A DNA stretch of 64,000 nucleotides, from NCBI RefSeq assembly GCF_004368405.1, contig NZ_SBJH01000110.1:1-64000 (forward strand), given 5' to 3'. The notes below the pieces were generated by a model. The model saw nothing but the letters and a program-made list of their open reading frames with translations. It ran no database searches and was not told the origin of the DNA. Shown piece after piece: positions 1 through 9,075 of this stretch. The stretch comes from Olivibacter sp. XZL3. Lineage in GTDB: Bacteria > Bacteroidota > Bacteroidia > Sphingobacteriales > Sphingobacteriaceae. The translations under genes and the position numbers were made by a program. The first letter of the stretch is position 1. The number at the start of each line of letters is the position of its first letter.

Positions 1-115
1 TTCGGCCTCCGCTGCATCCTTCGGGCCGCCCCTCCGGTACATCGCTGTTTTTTTCACCCTCCCGGGCATCGCGCCCGTTCCCCCTCCGGGGCCTGTCTGC
101 CTCCGATTGGGAGTG

Positions 116-146
116 CAAAGGTAACAGCTTTTTTCTTTTCTCCAAA
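116..146 (-). promoter_or_regulatory. Leftward Bacteroidetes-type promoter P1
   Basis: Read on the minus strand, a -33 TTTTG (CAA complement at 143-145) is followed after 19 bp by a perfect -7 box TACCTTTG (116-123). Transcription would run left, out of the window, starting near position 109. Confidence 0.6.
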
Positions 147-283
147 ATATTTTTTAAAATATTTTTTCCTCCCTTTTCCGCTGTCCGCACCCCGCTGCCT
201 TCCCTCTTTCTCTCACTCTCCGCAGCCCTCAAAAAACGACCCCATCTCCCGTCTGCGGAATGCCCGCCTCCCTGATGGGACGG

Positions 284-314
284 CAAAGGTACGCATTATT
301 ACCGTACCTGCAAA
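284..314 (-). promoter_or_regulatory. Leftward Bacteroidetes-type promoter P2
   Basis: On the minus strand a -33 TTTG (311-314) and a perfect -7 TACCTTTG (284-291) are separated by 19 bp, the same spacing as in the promoter at 116-146. The two form a tandem leftward pair 168 bp apart. Confidence 0.6.
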
Positions 315-441
315 TATCCCGCAGCTGTTTTCCGCAGGACGGCTGCAACAGGCTAACAATCAGCCCGATTTTTTTTTGTACTCTGTATTTCCAAACGCCC
401 ACGCCCCGCAAATCGCTCCTACGGTTAACTCCTATCCGTTA

Positions 442-473
442 TTTTAACGCCTGTAGATTAAGTATTACCTTTG
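442..473 (+). promoter_or_regulatory. Promoter abutting the helicase start
   Basis: A perfect -7 box TACCTTTG at 466-473 ends 4 bp before the first ATG (478). The -33 region (TTTT at 442-445, 20 bp spacer) is weak. Transcription would start at about 479-480, so translation from 478 is doubtful; the ATG at 514 (residue 13) is an alternative. Confidence 0.5.
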
Positions 474-477
474 CGAC

Positions 478-2373
478 ATGAACTACTTTGAGAAGCTCTC
501 CACACTACTAAGTATGGAACGCGAAGAAGATAAACAACTCTTTTATAATACGCTAGCCACGACAACCATCAACCAGAGAAGAATCGACGGAAACACTTGG
601 TACCCAATAATCATTAAAACCGTTGAAATTGGTATGGGCGAATACCTCTCCATTGAAATAGAGCGTCCCAGCCATCATGAAATCATTCATCATTTCAGGT
701 TCGGTATGCAAGTAGCTATATTTTCGAATATTGATCCACTCAACCACCGCATCTGGGGTCATGTATCCAGCCTACTCGAAAACACGATGAAAATTTCGCT
801 TCGGATCGATGAACTTCCAGATTGGACACAGAAAGGCAAACTTGGTGTCGACCTTTTATTTGATGAGTACAGTTACGACCAAATGCAAAAGGCGCTTGAC
901 AACGCTTCTGATCAGCGAAATCTAAAACCACTTATTCAAGTTATTACGGGAGCGAAAAAACCGACATTTACCCCGCATGCCCCTCTTGTTTATTCACCAA
1001 GCCTAAACGACTCACAAAAGTCTGCAATTCAAAAAATAGTCTCCGCAGAAAATATTGCAATCGTCCACGGCCCTCCCGGAACCGGTAAGACTACCACACT
1101 TATAGAAGCCACTAAAGCACTACTGCAAGCAAACGCGCGCCAATTATTAATCGTAGCTCCAAGCAATACTGCTGTAGATTTACTTACCGAAAAGCTCATG
1201 GAAGCACAAGTCCGGGTCGTTCGAGTTGGAAATCCGTTACGGATTACTCCACGCTTACTGTACTCAACGTTAGATGCACAAGTTGCCCAACAGACACAAA
1301 TGACCGACGCTAAGAAAATCAGAAAACGTGCCAATCAATTTCGAGAGACGGCACAAAAGTATAAGCGTAGCTTCGGAAAAGCAGAACGGGAACAGCGCAA
1401 GGCGCTCTTTTCAGAAGCCGTCAATCTCATGAAAGAAGCAAATAGGCTCGAACAGGCAGCTACTCAATCTGTCCTTAACAGCGCACGGGTGATTACCGCT
1501 ACCCTTGTAGGTTCAAATCACTCCGCGCTCGATAAACGGACTTTCGGTACAGTGATTATAGACGAGGCCGGACAAGCGCTCGAACCTGCATGTTGGATTC
1601 CCATATTAAAAGGCGAAAAACTAATATTAACGGGAGATCATCAGCAATTACCTCCAACCGTTAAGTCAAAAAAAGCTGTTGAACAAGGTTTAACGGAAAC
1701 GCTAATGGCAAAGTGTGTACACTTATATCCAGAATCCGTAATTACGTTAACAGAACAATACCGTATGCATGCATCCATCATGCACTTCCCTTCTCTTAAA
1801 TTCTACAACGAGAACCTGACCGCACATCCTTCAGTTGCAACAGCACGATTGTTTCCCACCGACAAGCCACTACAATTTATTGATACTGCGGGATGTGGAT
1901 TCTACGAACAGCATCAAGAAAGTAGTATTTCCAATCCAGAAGAAGCATCCTTCCTCTTTCAATACTTAGCCACTTTTTTAAATGATTTAGCCCTTCACTA
2001 TTCGCCCAATGATTATCCCAGTATTGGAATTATTTCTCCATACGCTGCGCAGGTGAATCAACTCATTACACTATTTGAAACATCTCCCCTATTTCTCTAC
2101 AAAGAAAAAATCGCGATAAACACCATTGACGGCTTTCAAGGGCAGGAGAGAGATATTGTATTGATTAGTATGACAAGGAGCAACCCTCGTCGCGAGATTG
2201 GCTTTTTGGCCGATATCCGCCGCATGAATGTAGCGATGACAAGGGCAAAGAAGAAATTGGTTATAATAGGCGACAGCCTAACACTCTCATCATCATTTTT
2301 TTATGCCGAATTTATAAGATATACAGAGGAAGAACAAGCGTATCATAGCGCTTGGGAATACATCAACCTCTAA
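478..2373 (+). CDS. SF1 superfamily DNA/RNA helicase (IGHMBP2/SMUBP-2-like)
   Basis: Predicted ATP-dependent 5'-3' helicase of the UPF1-like branch of superfamily 1. Visible motifs in order: Walker A GPPGTGKTT at residues 198-206, Walker B DEAG at 362-365 followed by TGDHQQLPP (motif III), a motif V region DGFQGQE near 551-557, and motif VI RRMNVAMTRAKK near 581-592. An N-terminal region of about 180 residues matches the beta-barrel-like domain of this family. At 631 residues it is a normal length for bacterial IGHMBP2-like proteins. The cytoplasmic role is unknown; nucleic-acid repair or RNA processing are the usual guesses. The start is uncertain: the promoter sits directly on ATG478, and ATG514 (M13) would still leave every motif intact. 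It stands alone, convergent with the glycosylase gene. Confidence 0.9.
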   Translation: MNYFEKLSTLLSMEREEDKQLFYNTLATTTINQRRIDGNTWYPIIIKTVEIGMGEYLSIEIERPSHHEIIHHFRFGMQVAIFSNIDPLNHRIWGHVSSLLENTMKISLRIDELPDWTQKGKLGVDLLFDEYSYDQMQKALDNASDQRNLKPLIQVITGAKKPTFTPHAPLVYSPSLNDSQKSAIQKIVSAENIAIVHGPPGTGKTTTLIEATKALLQANARQLLIVAPSNTAVDLLTEKLMEAQVRVVRVGNPLRITPRLLYSTLDAQVAQQTQMTDAKKIRKRANQFRETAQKYKRSFGKAEREQRKALFSEAVNLMKEANRLEQAATQSVLNSARVITATLVGSNHSALDKRTFGTVIIDEAGQALEPACWIPILKGEKLILTGDHQQLPPTVKSKKAVEQGLTETLMAKCVHLYPESVITLTEQYRMHASIMHFPSLKFYNENLTAHPSVATARLFPTDKPLQFIDTAGCGFYEQHQESSISNPEEASFLFQYLATFLNDLALHYSPNDYPSIGIISPYAAQVNQLITLFETSPLFLYKEKIAINTIDGFQGQERDIVLISMTRSNPRREIGFLADIRRMNVAMTRAKKKLVIIGDSLTLSSSFFYAEFIRYTEEEQAYHSAWEYINL

Positions 2374-2383
2374 CCGCTGTACG

Positions 2384-3079
2384 TTATTTCCTACTTACAA
2401 AATCGTTGCCCTTGATATAATACCTCCAGGGCAGAAGGGCGTCTTCCTTTGCATAATCGACGCCTATACGCGTCGTAACAGCGATCTCCGACTGCACAAA
2501 CGACACCCCTCGGTCTTCGATCCATATTTCGTTCCCCTTTAAATCTTTTCCATTAAACATGCTGGTAATACCCATGGCTTGTGCTAAAACACCCGGTCCA
2601 GCCGACACTCTTGCCTGTAAACGAGACAGATTCCGCCTTTTCAGCATAATATCCACACCCGCTATGGGCTCAATTCCTCTTATCAAAACAGCTTGGGGAA
2701 CACCCATAGGTCCTGTTACCACGTTGAGCAGATAATGGATTCCATAACATAAGTATACATAGCATATACCACCTTCGGAATACATAACACGGTTTCTTTC
2801 GGTCATACGTCCACCATAAGCATGTGACGCCTTATCGCTAATACCGTTATAGGCTTCTGTCTCCACTATCATTCCTCCGGTAATTTCGCCTCCAATGCTT
2901 GTAAAAAGTGCTTTGCCCAATAATTGTGATGCAACATCCTGCACGTTTTCTTGTCGGTAAAAATCAATTGACAATCTAATTCCTTCCACCTCTGATAAAT
3001 TCAACTCCAAATAAATAATAAAACTCGCTTCATTAAGCCACCGTCGGGATAAAATTATAGATTTGTAGGTTGTATTCAA
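2384..3079 (-). CDS. 3-methyladenine DNA glycosylase (MPG/AAG family)
   Basis: Base-excision-repair glycosylase that removes alkylated purines such as 3-methyladenine. The family pattern is clear: LLGKALFT, GGMIVETEAYNG with the catalytic Glu, SHAYGGRMTERNRVMY, GGICYVYLCYGIHYLLNVVT, AVLIRGIEP and SAGPGVLAQAMGI. At 231 residues it is about 30 longer than usual, because about 40 residues precede the expected N-terminal segment SIDFYRQENV. No in-frame Met occurs between residue 1 and the core, so either the long N-terminus is real or a non-ATG codon is used. The 5' end overlaps the 5' region of the divergent lipoprotein gene. It is the only DNA repair gene here apart from the helicase, with which it is convergent. 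Confidence 0.88.
   Translation of the reverse strand: MNTTYKSIILSRRWLNEASFIIYLELNLSEVEGIRLSIDFYRQENVQDVASQLLGKALFTSIGGEITGGMIVETEAYNGISDKASHAYGGRMTERNRVMYSEGGICYVYLCYGIHYLLNVVTGPMGVPQAVLIRGIEPIAGVDIMLKRRNLSRLQARVSAGPGVLAQAMGITSMFNGKDLKGNEIWIEDRGVSFVQSEIAVTTRIGVDYAKEDALLPWRYYIKGNDFVSRK
3058..3065 (+). promoter_or_regulatory. -7 promoter box for small lipoprotein gene
   Basis: Exact TAGATTTG (TAnnTTTG consensus) on the + strand; no clear TTG at the expected -33 position. A transcript from here would start near 3072, which favours ATG3103 over ATG3070 as start of the lipoprotein gene. Confidence 0.4.
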
Positions 3080-3102
3080 ATTTATCCAGTAAAACAGCGT
3101 AT

Positions 3103-3390
3103 ATGAGAAATTGCTTTCCTTTTCAACACCTTTTTAAAGATCGTTTCGCTGTGTTGCTTTTTACGACTTGGTGCTTGTTATCCGGCTGCGAAAAAGACAA
3201 TTACACACCAGATAGCTATTGGCCTCAGGTTGGACATCGAATTGATATGGTGGAGCAGTTTTGGGGGCCGCCCGAGGATAGAGAGACGTATTATGATGGA
3301 GAGACGTTTATTGTTACGTATTACTATTATCAGGAAGGCGTATTCATCGAGTTTTATTTGGAACGTATAGATTTTATTGGCAACCTTTAA
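3103..3390 (+). CDS. Small predicted lipoprotein, function unknown
   Basis: A 95-residue protein with an N-terminal signal and lipobox (LLSGC, Cys about residue 28), so it is predicted to be lipid-anchored in the cell envelope. The mature part is rich in Tyr and acidic residues, with DMVEQFWGPPEDRETYYDGE followed by a hydrophobic/aromatic beta-type segment. The W-G-x-P turn and the overall size recall BamE/SmpA-like small lipoproteins, but no family assignment is justified. The start at 3103 is chosen over 3070 because it gives a normal lipoprotein signal and lies just downstream of a -7 promoter box. Confidence 0.6.
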   Translation: MRNCFPFQHLFKDRFAVLLFTTWCLLSGCEKDNYTPDSYWPQVGHRIDMVEQFWGPPEDRETYYDGETFIVTYYYYQEGVFIEFYLERIDFIGNL

Positions 3391-3643
3391 AAGGGCTATA
3401 TAAAACCTAGCTGGAATTCAGAAAGGTCATCAATTAATGGGCTTTCGCATGCCGACAAGAACCAAACAGCTACTCTATTTTTACAAAAAAATTATATTGT
3501 CCTTACTTTTCTCCCTCATAAAAGCGAGATATTTGCCGCGGTTATTTGTCAACCAACTTTTTTAGAATTTACAAGTAGCGAATAAAAACACTCTACAGAC
3601 TGTTTTATTTCAATATCTGCTGCTCACCTATAAATATTCATCG

Positions 3644-6600
3644 ATGAAAACTATCGGAAAGATACTTTTTTCCACCCGCACCACGGGTTTTATGCTATTA
3701 TTATATGCGCTGTCTATGGCTGTCGCAACCTTCGTTGAAAATGACTACGGCACTCCTGTGGCAAAAGCGCTGATTTATAATAGTTGGTGGTTCGAGCTGA
3801 TTATGATTATACTCGTACTAAATTTTATAGGCAATATAAGACGATATCAGCTCTTACAGCGCAAAAAATGGCCGCTATTGGTTTTTCACCTCGCTTTCGT
3901 TTTAATTTTCATAGGAGGTGCCATCACCCGATACATTAGTTTTGAGGGCTCGATGCACATTCGTGAAGGAGAATCCAATAATGAGATCATTTCAGATGCT
4001 TCGTTTTTTAAGGTACAGATTACCAATGGTGAAGATGCCTTGGCGTACAATGATGTCCCTGTAATATTAACATCCCAGCAAGTTCCGTTTTATTTGAAGC
4101 CATTCAGAAAAGAATATACCGCTGAATATGATTTCATGGGGAGACGACTGAAAATGCGGGTGCTCGATTACATTCCGAGAACGCAGGACTCTTTGGTCGC
4201 ATCTCCCAACGGGAAAGCTATTTTACACTTAGTGACCCTGATCGAGGGCAAAAGGGAGAATAAATACATTCCATCCGGCACCGTCCAACTCATACAGAAT
4301 ATGTTGGTGAGCTACAACAAGGAAACGGCGGGTGCCATTAATATAGAAGACGAAGCCGGCGAGTTAACCATCCATTCCCCTATGGCCGGAAATTACATGG
4401 TGATGGCTTCTCAGGAAAAAGGTGAAATCGAGGCGACACAGAAGCAAACGTTTCATCTTCGTAGTCTGTATACTGTAGCCGGACTTACATTTGTCGCCCC
4501 ACAAGCACCCAGCCGGGGTGAAGTGGTGCATTTCGAAGGCGATAAGCGCACACATGAGAATGATGCCGACCTCGTCACGATGGAACTGTCGACCGATAAC
4601 GCAGTCGACACAGTATCCTTTTTCGGCGGCAGAGGTATTACCAGCTTCCAACACCAATCGGAAATTGGCGGTCTAACCGTGTCCATCGGATATGGTTCAA
4701 AAATCTATTATACCCCATTTGAACTTAAACTTCGTAAATTTAAAATGGAAAAGTATCCGGGCAGTAACAGTCCTGCTTCCTACTCTTCGGATCTGGCAAT
4801 CGTAGAAGAACAATCGGAAAAACCTTATACCATTTATATGAACCATGTTTTGGACCATGCGGGATATCGTTTCTTTCAGTCGAGTTTTGATCCGGACGAA
4901 AAAGGCACGGTGTTATCCGTTAATCATGACTATTGGGGTACCACTATAACCTACATAGGCTATACTTTTCTTTTCTTAGGCATGTTTGTCACCCTCTTTT
5001 GGAAGGGAACCCGCTTCTCTAAGCTTAATGAACAACTCAAAGCACTTTCCAAGCAAAAAGCGCTCCTTTTGCTAATTTCGCTTTTGCCGCTGGGGACCAC
5101 CGCTTACGCTCAAGGGATTGACATGCACGGGCCTTCGGAGGGTAATCAGCTTATGCAAAGTAATGAACATGGCCCCCACGATGGCCATGAGCACGAGCAT
5201 GAGCATAACCATGAGCATATCGACGATTCTAGTTCCCATGCAGCGGAAATACCCCATCTTTCCATGCCCTCTTCCTCAGCTATAAAGGATCCGGAGCAGT
5301 TTGCCAAATCCATAAAGATTAGTAAAGAACATGCAGCGAATTTTGGAAGTTTATTGGTTCAAAATTTCGATGGCAGGATCGAACCGGTTAACACGTTGGC
5401 CTTAGAAATCCTAAGAAAACTTTATCATAAGGATACATTTTACAGTTTAGACGCGAATCAATTCCTTTTATCCGTTTCTACGCAACCCTTCGATTGGGCT
5501 CAAATCCCGTTAATCAAAGTAAATGCTAAGGGCGGCCCCGAATTGCTAAACCGGGTAAAGGTCGATGCGAAAGGATATACTTCGCTTATTAATTTGATTA
5601 CACTTACCGATGATAAAGCCATTTTTATTCTGGAAGACGACTACCAGAAAGCCTTCGCAAAAAAACCGGCTGACCAGAACAGTTATGACAAGGAACTTAT
5701 CGAGTTAAACGATAAACTGCAAGTAATGCAATACCTTATCAGTGGTCAATATCTTCGCGTTTTGCCCATACCAAACGACCCGAACAACACTTGGGTGGCA
5801 TGGGGCAGCGAGCACGCAAACCACAACACGGATATAAAGAACCCTTTTGCAACCTATTTAAAAGAAGTTATATACGCGCAAAGCACGCAAAGCTGGCAGC
5901 AGGCAGATCAACAGTTGGCAAGTCTGAAATCGTTACAGAAAGAAATAAGCAAGAAAATCATACCCTCTGAAGCCAAAATCGCTTGGGAGATTCGTTATAA
6001 TTCATGGAATGTCTTCTTTAAGCTAATGATTACCTACGCTTTGTTGGGAACAGTAATTTTAGCACTAGCCTTCATCAAACTTTTTTCAGATTCGAAATGG
6101 GTGAGCCGACTTATATCGGTGTTACTTGTCATTGTAACGGCTGCCGCCTGTTTGCAGGCGCTCGGTCTTGGCGTAAGGTGGTATATCTCAGGGCACGAAC
6201 CATGGAGCAACGGCTATGAAGCGGTGATGTTCATTAGCTGGATAGGTATTCTATCCGGTCTTATCTTATATCGCAACAGCAATGCTTTTATCCCAGCAGC
6301 AGGTTGCCTAATTGCCGTGATCCTAATGGGGTTTGCGCATGGTGGTTCTCAAATGAACCCCCAAATCACACCTTTGGTACCGGTGCTCAAGTCTTATTGG
6401 CTCATGATCCATGTGGCTATTATCACTTCAAGCTATGGCTTTTTCGGTTTGAGCGCCCTCATCGGTTTGGTAACACTCATCCTGCATATCATTAAGAATA
6501 AAACAATCGAAAAAAAGGTTAATTCTTCGCTAAACGAGCTGACAATTGTAAATGAGATGTCGCTCACAGTCGGCTTATTTTTGTTAACCGTAGGAACCTT

Positions 6601-6988
6601 TTTGGGCGGTATATGGGCAAACGAAAGTTGGGGCCGCTACTGGAGCTGGGACCCGAAAGAAACTTGGGCCTTTATCTCCATTATTATTTACGCGTTCGTT
6701 TTGCATACGCGTTTAATACCGGGGTTGAACGGCAAATTCTTGTTCAATTTATTGTCTCTTCTTAGCTTTTCCAGCGTCATCATGACCTATTTCGGCGTGA
6801 ATTATTACCTTTCCGGCCTCCATTCCTATGCAAAAGGAGATCCGGTTCCAATTCCGTCGTGGGTATATATCACGGTGATCTCTATATTTGTGGTCGCGCT
6901 TATTTCCTATATTCGATACAAACAGTTTGCTAAAAAAAAGAACGGGAATAAAGCCGCTAAAAATACGATGGCATTAGAGCACGCATAA
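3644..6988 (+). CDS. ccsBA: Fused ResB/CcsA cytochrome c biogenesis protein
   Basis: System II heme handling and ligation to c-type apocytochromes at the outer face of the inner membrane. The N-terminal third is ResB/CcsB-like (membrane helices near residues 10-30, 40-60, 80-100, then a large periplasmic beta domain and a helix near 430-450). The C-terminal part is CcsA-like, with several helices and the Trp-rich heme-binding WWD motif WGRYWSWDPKETW at 996-1008. A His/Glu-rich loop lies at about residues 505-535, between the fourth helix and a soluble middle domain of about 230 residues. The 1,114-residue fused form is usual for Bacteroidetes. No cytochrome or thioredoxin gene is adjacent. 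The H/E loop is a plausible metal- or heme-binding insert. Confidence 0.92.
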   Translation: MKTIGKILFSTRTTGFMLLLYALSMAVATFVENDYGTPVAKALIYNSWWFELIMIILVLNFIGNIRRYQLLQRKKWPLLVFHLAFVLIFIGGAITRYISFEGSMHIREGESNNEIISDASFFKVQITNGEDALAYNDVPVILTSQQVPFYLKPFRKEYTAEYDFMGRRLKMRVLDYIPRTQDSLVASPNGKAILHLVTLIEGKRENKYIPSGTVQLIQNMLVSYNKETAGAINIEDEAGELTIHSPMAGNYMVMASQEKGEIEATQKQTFHLRSLYTVAGLTFVAPQAPSRGEVVHFEGDKRTHENDADLVTMELSTDNAVDTVSFFGGRGITSFQHQSEIGGLTVSIGYGSKIYYTPFELKLRKFKMEKYPGSNSPASYSSDLAIVEEQSEKPYTIYMNHVLDHAGYRFFQSSFDPDEKGTVLSVNHDYWGTTITYIGYTFLFLGMFVTLFWKGTRFSKLNEQLKALSKQKALLLLISLLPLGTTAYAQGIDMHGPSEGNQLMQSNEHGPHDGHEHEHEHNHEHIDDSSSHAAEIPHLSMPSSSAIKDPEQFAKSIKISKEHAANFGSLLVQNFDGRIEPVNTLALEILRKLYHKDTFYSLDANQFLLSVSTQPFDWAQIPLIKVNAKGGPELLNRVKVDAKGYTSLINLITLTDDKAIFILEDDYQKAFAKKPADQNSYDKELIELNDKLQVMQYLISGQYLRVLPIPNDPNNTWVAWGSEHANHNTDIKNPFATYLKEVIYAQSTQSWQQADQQLASLKSLQKEISKKIIPSEAKIAWEIRYNSWNVFFKLMITYALLGTVILALAFIKLFSDSKWVSRLISVLLVIVTAAACLQALGLGVRWYISGHEPWSNGYEAVMFISWIGILSGLILYRNSNAFIPAAGCLIAVILMGFAHGGSQMNPQITPLVPVLKSYWLMIHVAIITSSYGFFGLSALIGLVTLILHIIKNKTIEKKVNSSLNELTIVNEMSLTVGLFLLTVGTFLGGIWANESWGRYWSWDPKETWAFISIIIYAFVLHTRLIPGLNGKFLFNLLSLLSFSSVIMTYFGVNYYLSGLHSYAKGDPVPIPSWVYITVISIFVVALISYIRYKQFAKKKNGNKAAKNTMALEHA

Positions 6989-7115
6989 AATAGACCTGCG
7001 CCTAAAAGCTCTTAGCAAATAGAATCATTGAGAATAGATTGCGACATCAATATAGCCAGCTTATGGTATCCTTTGGCTGTAGCTAACAAAGAACTAAGCG
7101 CCTCATCAGTCAAGA

Positions 7116-8120
7116 TCATCTGGACCTTATTTCTGTCCTCATGAAACAATAATAGGAAACCGCAAAGCACAGTATGGTAGCTGCCGTGAGGCCTGTAAGC
7201 TGTGGCCATACAATCATTAGACTCTCTTTAAACGGTAAAGGAGCTGGTATTGCACCGTAAACCTGTTCCATGGTGAGCGGACCTAAGCTGCGAACGGACG
7301 GCATCAATAACGTCGTTGTAGCATCGCTGTACAACTGACTAGGCACGATGCGAAGCAAATTGCTGATGATTTTTTGGTAAGTTAAAACCTGATACGCATC
7401 GGCGGACGCCGTAGGTAATAGTGCCTTAGCCACAACATTGATAATAATTTGATAAAAGACCGTGAAAAATAGCCAAACAGCGATTGCGGTTAACGCAGAT
7501 GTAGCCGCTTGCTTAAATCGCAAAGAAAAGAATATAGATAGATTTAGCCAAAAGGCAACATACACGATGCTGAAAAATAAAAAAGACATAATTCTCAGCA
7601 ACTCCTCTAGCGTTGGCGGTATACCGACAATTATGATTCCGAAACCCGTTACCATCATCCCCAAAGCAAGAAAAAGCACACTTATTACAATCAGTGCCCC
7701 CATAAATTTTGCGTTAATAAGGTAATCACGATGAATAGGCTGAGCCATGACTCGACTAAGCGTACCACCGTTTTGCTCGGAATTAATTGCGTCAAACCCC
7801 AAACTGATGCCTAAAAGTGGGCCCAAAAAGCCAACGAATACATGAAATGGTGGCAATGAACCGTCTGAGTGCGTAAACAACCTTAAAAATAAAAAAGCGT
7901 CATCTGGATTACCTGGTTTCACCGCCGCTTTACTTATGCTGCTTAGGGACGTATATAAGGAACTAACGCAAGTTAAAAGAATCAAGAAAAGTAAAATGAT
8001 AAAACGCCAACTCTTGATGTGATCGGCAATTTCTTTTGCCACCAGTATCCAAAAAGGATGAGAAGAGCTTGTACGATCTTTGTCCATCGAAACAAAAACA
8101 GAATCAGGTAACTTAAACAT
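7116..8120 (-). CDS. ABC-2 type transporter permease
   Basis: Membrane subunit of an ABC exporter with about six helices. It has the NosY/ABC-2 pattern: AKEIADHIKSWRF before helix 1, a large extracytoplasmic loop (about residues 55-100), and SEQNGGTLSRVMAQPIHRDYLINAKF, the coupling segment typical of ABC-2 permeases. The start at 8120 is preferred over the upstream ATG at 8162: it has a good Shine-Dalgarno (GAAGGAGA, 8 nt upstream) and overlaps the ATPase stop by only 8 nt (ATGTTTAA), indicating translational coupling. It forms one operon with the ATPase and NEW3 protein. The substrate cannot be deduced. Confidence 0.85.
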   Translation of the reverse strand: MFKLPDSVFVSMDKDRTSSSHPFWILVAKEIADHIKSWRFIILLFLILLTCVSSLYTSLSSISKAAVKPGNPDDAFLFLRLFTHSDGSLPPFHVFVGFLGPLLGISLGFDAINSEQNGGTLSRVMAQPIHRDYLINAKFMGALIVISVLFLALGMMVTGFGIIIVGIPPTLEELLRIMSFLFFSIVYVAFWLNLSIFFSLRFKQAATSALTAIAVWLFFTVFYQIIINVVAKALLPTASADAYQVLTYQKIISNLLRIVPSQLYSDATTTLLMPSVRSLGPLTMEQVYGAIPAPLPFKESLMIVWPQLTGLTAATILCFAVSYYCFMRTEIRSR

Positions 8121-9072
8121 GCTTGTGTTCTCCTTCAAAATAACGCTGATAAATTTCATCAAGTCCGTATTCCCGCGGTGATAAATAGGTTAAATCTAAG
8201 TTAGCGTCGACAATAGCGCGCGCTATCGCCGCAGTTTTTTCTATAGCACAACTGATTAGTAATCGTCCCTGCTCGTATTTAACGTGACTAACCCCCTGCA
8301 TATCCTCCAAAGTGGAGGACAGCTTTTGTATAATCCCGGCGTCCGCCGGAGTTATAGCCGCTTCCACTGTGAAAGCCTCATTACTAAAAAGTTGTTCTGA
8401 CAACTCGGATATAGTACCGTTGGCTATCAATTTACCGCTGACAAAAATTCCTACGCGATCGCAGACCTGTTGCACCTGATGCAGGTGATGGGATGAAAGC
8501 AAAACAGTCAGTCCCTCTTCCCTACTCAATTGAACAATTAAATCTAGAAATGCTTTGACACCGCTCGGATCAATGCCGAGCGTAGGCTCGTCTAAAATAA
8601 TCACCGCGGGCTTCTTAATCAAAACATCTGCCAAGCCGAGCCTTTGGCGCATGCCTCTCGAATAGGCACCTACTTTTTTATTTGCTACCCCCGATAGTCC
8701 AACGCGACTTAATAGCTCCAAGGCCCGCCGCCTTGCCTCCGTCTCGCGAACGCTATTGAGTCGGGCAATAAAGACCAAATTATCAAGTCCGCTTTGATTG
8801 TCGTAGAACCCCACATTATCGGGCAGGTAACCTACCCGCCTTTTGACTTCAATTGGATTAAGGGTCGAATCAATATTGCATACCCGAATAAGGCCTTCAG
8901 TTGGTTCCGTTAAGCCCAACATCATTAATATGGTGGTAGACTTGCCCGCACCATTGGGGCCTAATAAGCCATATATTTCGCCTTTACGGATATTCAGGTC
9001 TAACTTGTCGACCGCCTTTAGCGAGCCGTAACACTTTGTAACGCCCCGAAGTTCGATAACGTCTTCCACCAC
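8113..9072 (-). CDS. ABC transporter ATP-binding protein
   Basis: ATPase of the CcmA/NosF type, 319 residues. Walker A GPNGAGKST at residues 38-46, signature region YSRGMRQRLGLAD near 136-148, and Walker B VIILDEPTLGID near 156-167. A C-terminal region of about 100 residues follows, as in drug/antibiotic-type ABC ATPases. The start is GTG at 9072, preceded by a strong Shine-Dalgarno AAGGAGG that overlaps the end of the NEW3 gene. It drives the permease encoded downstream. The operon order NEW3 protein, ATPase, permease suggests that the surface protein and the exporter act together. Confidence 0.93.
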   Translation of the reverse strand: MVEDVIELRGVTKCYGSLKAVDKLDLNIRKGEIYGLLGPNGAGKSTTILMMLGLTEPTEGLIRVCNIDSTLNPIEVKRRVGYLPDNVGFYDNQSGLDNLVFIARLNSVRETEARRRALELLSRVGLSGVANKKVGAYSRGMRQRLGLADVLIKKPAVIILDEPTLGIDPSGVKAFLDLIVQLSREEGLTVLLSSHHLHQVQQVCDRVGIFVSGKLIANGTISELSEQLFSNEAFTVEAAITPADAGIIQKLSSTLEDMQGVSHVKYEQGRLLISCAIEKTAAIARAIVDANLDLTYLSPREYGLDEIYQRYFEGEHKHV

Positions 9073-9075
9073 AGT

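Larger units (their letters stand above)
1..477. other. Gene-free leader DNA at left edge
   Basis: No convincing coding region. The two overlapping short open frames here lack family motifs and lie on opposite strands over promoter-like DNA. The stretch is pyrimidine-rich and GC-rich on the + strand, so the leftward transcript would be purine-rich. It holds two leftward promoter matches (116-146 and 284-314) and one rightward match just before the helicase gene. The leftward product lies outside the window. A strongly expressed structured RNA or rRNA operon is one possibility, but no rRNA sequence is seen here. Confidence 0.6.

Noticed and set aside
229-481. Two overlapping short open frames at the left edge
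   Set aside because: Opposite strands, no motifs, and they cover promoter boxes and pyrimidine-rich leader DNA.
3437-3565. 42-codon frame (MGFRMPTRTKQ...) in the gap before the cytochrome gene
   Set aside because: Low-complexity, no ribosome site, ends near AT-rich DNA; more likely non-coding.
5160-5230. Short repeats that look like a CRISPR or tandem array
   Set aside because: They are GAG/CAT codon repeats for a His/Glu-rich loop inside one reading frame, without spacers.
7012-7209. Open frame on the minus strand past the permease end
   Set aside because: Overlaps the end of the permease in another frame, lacks motifs.
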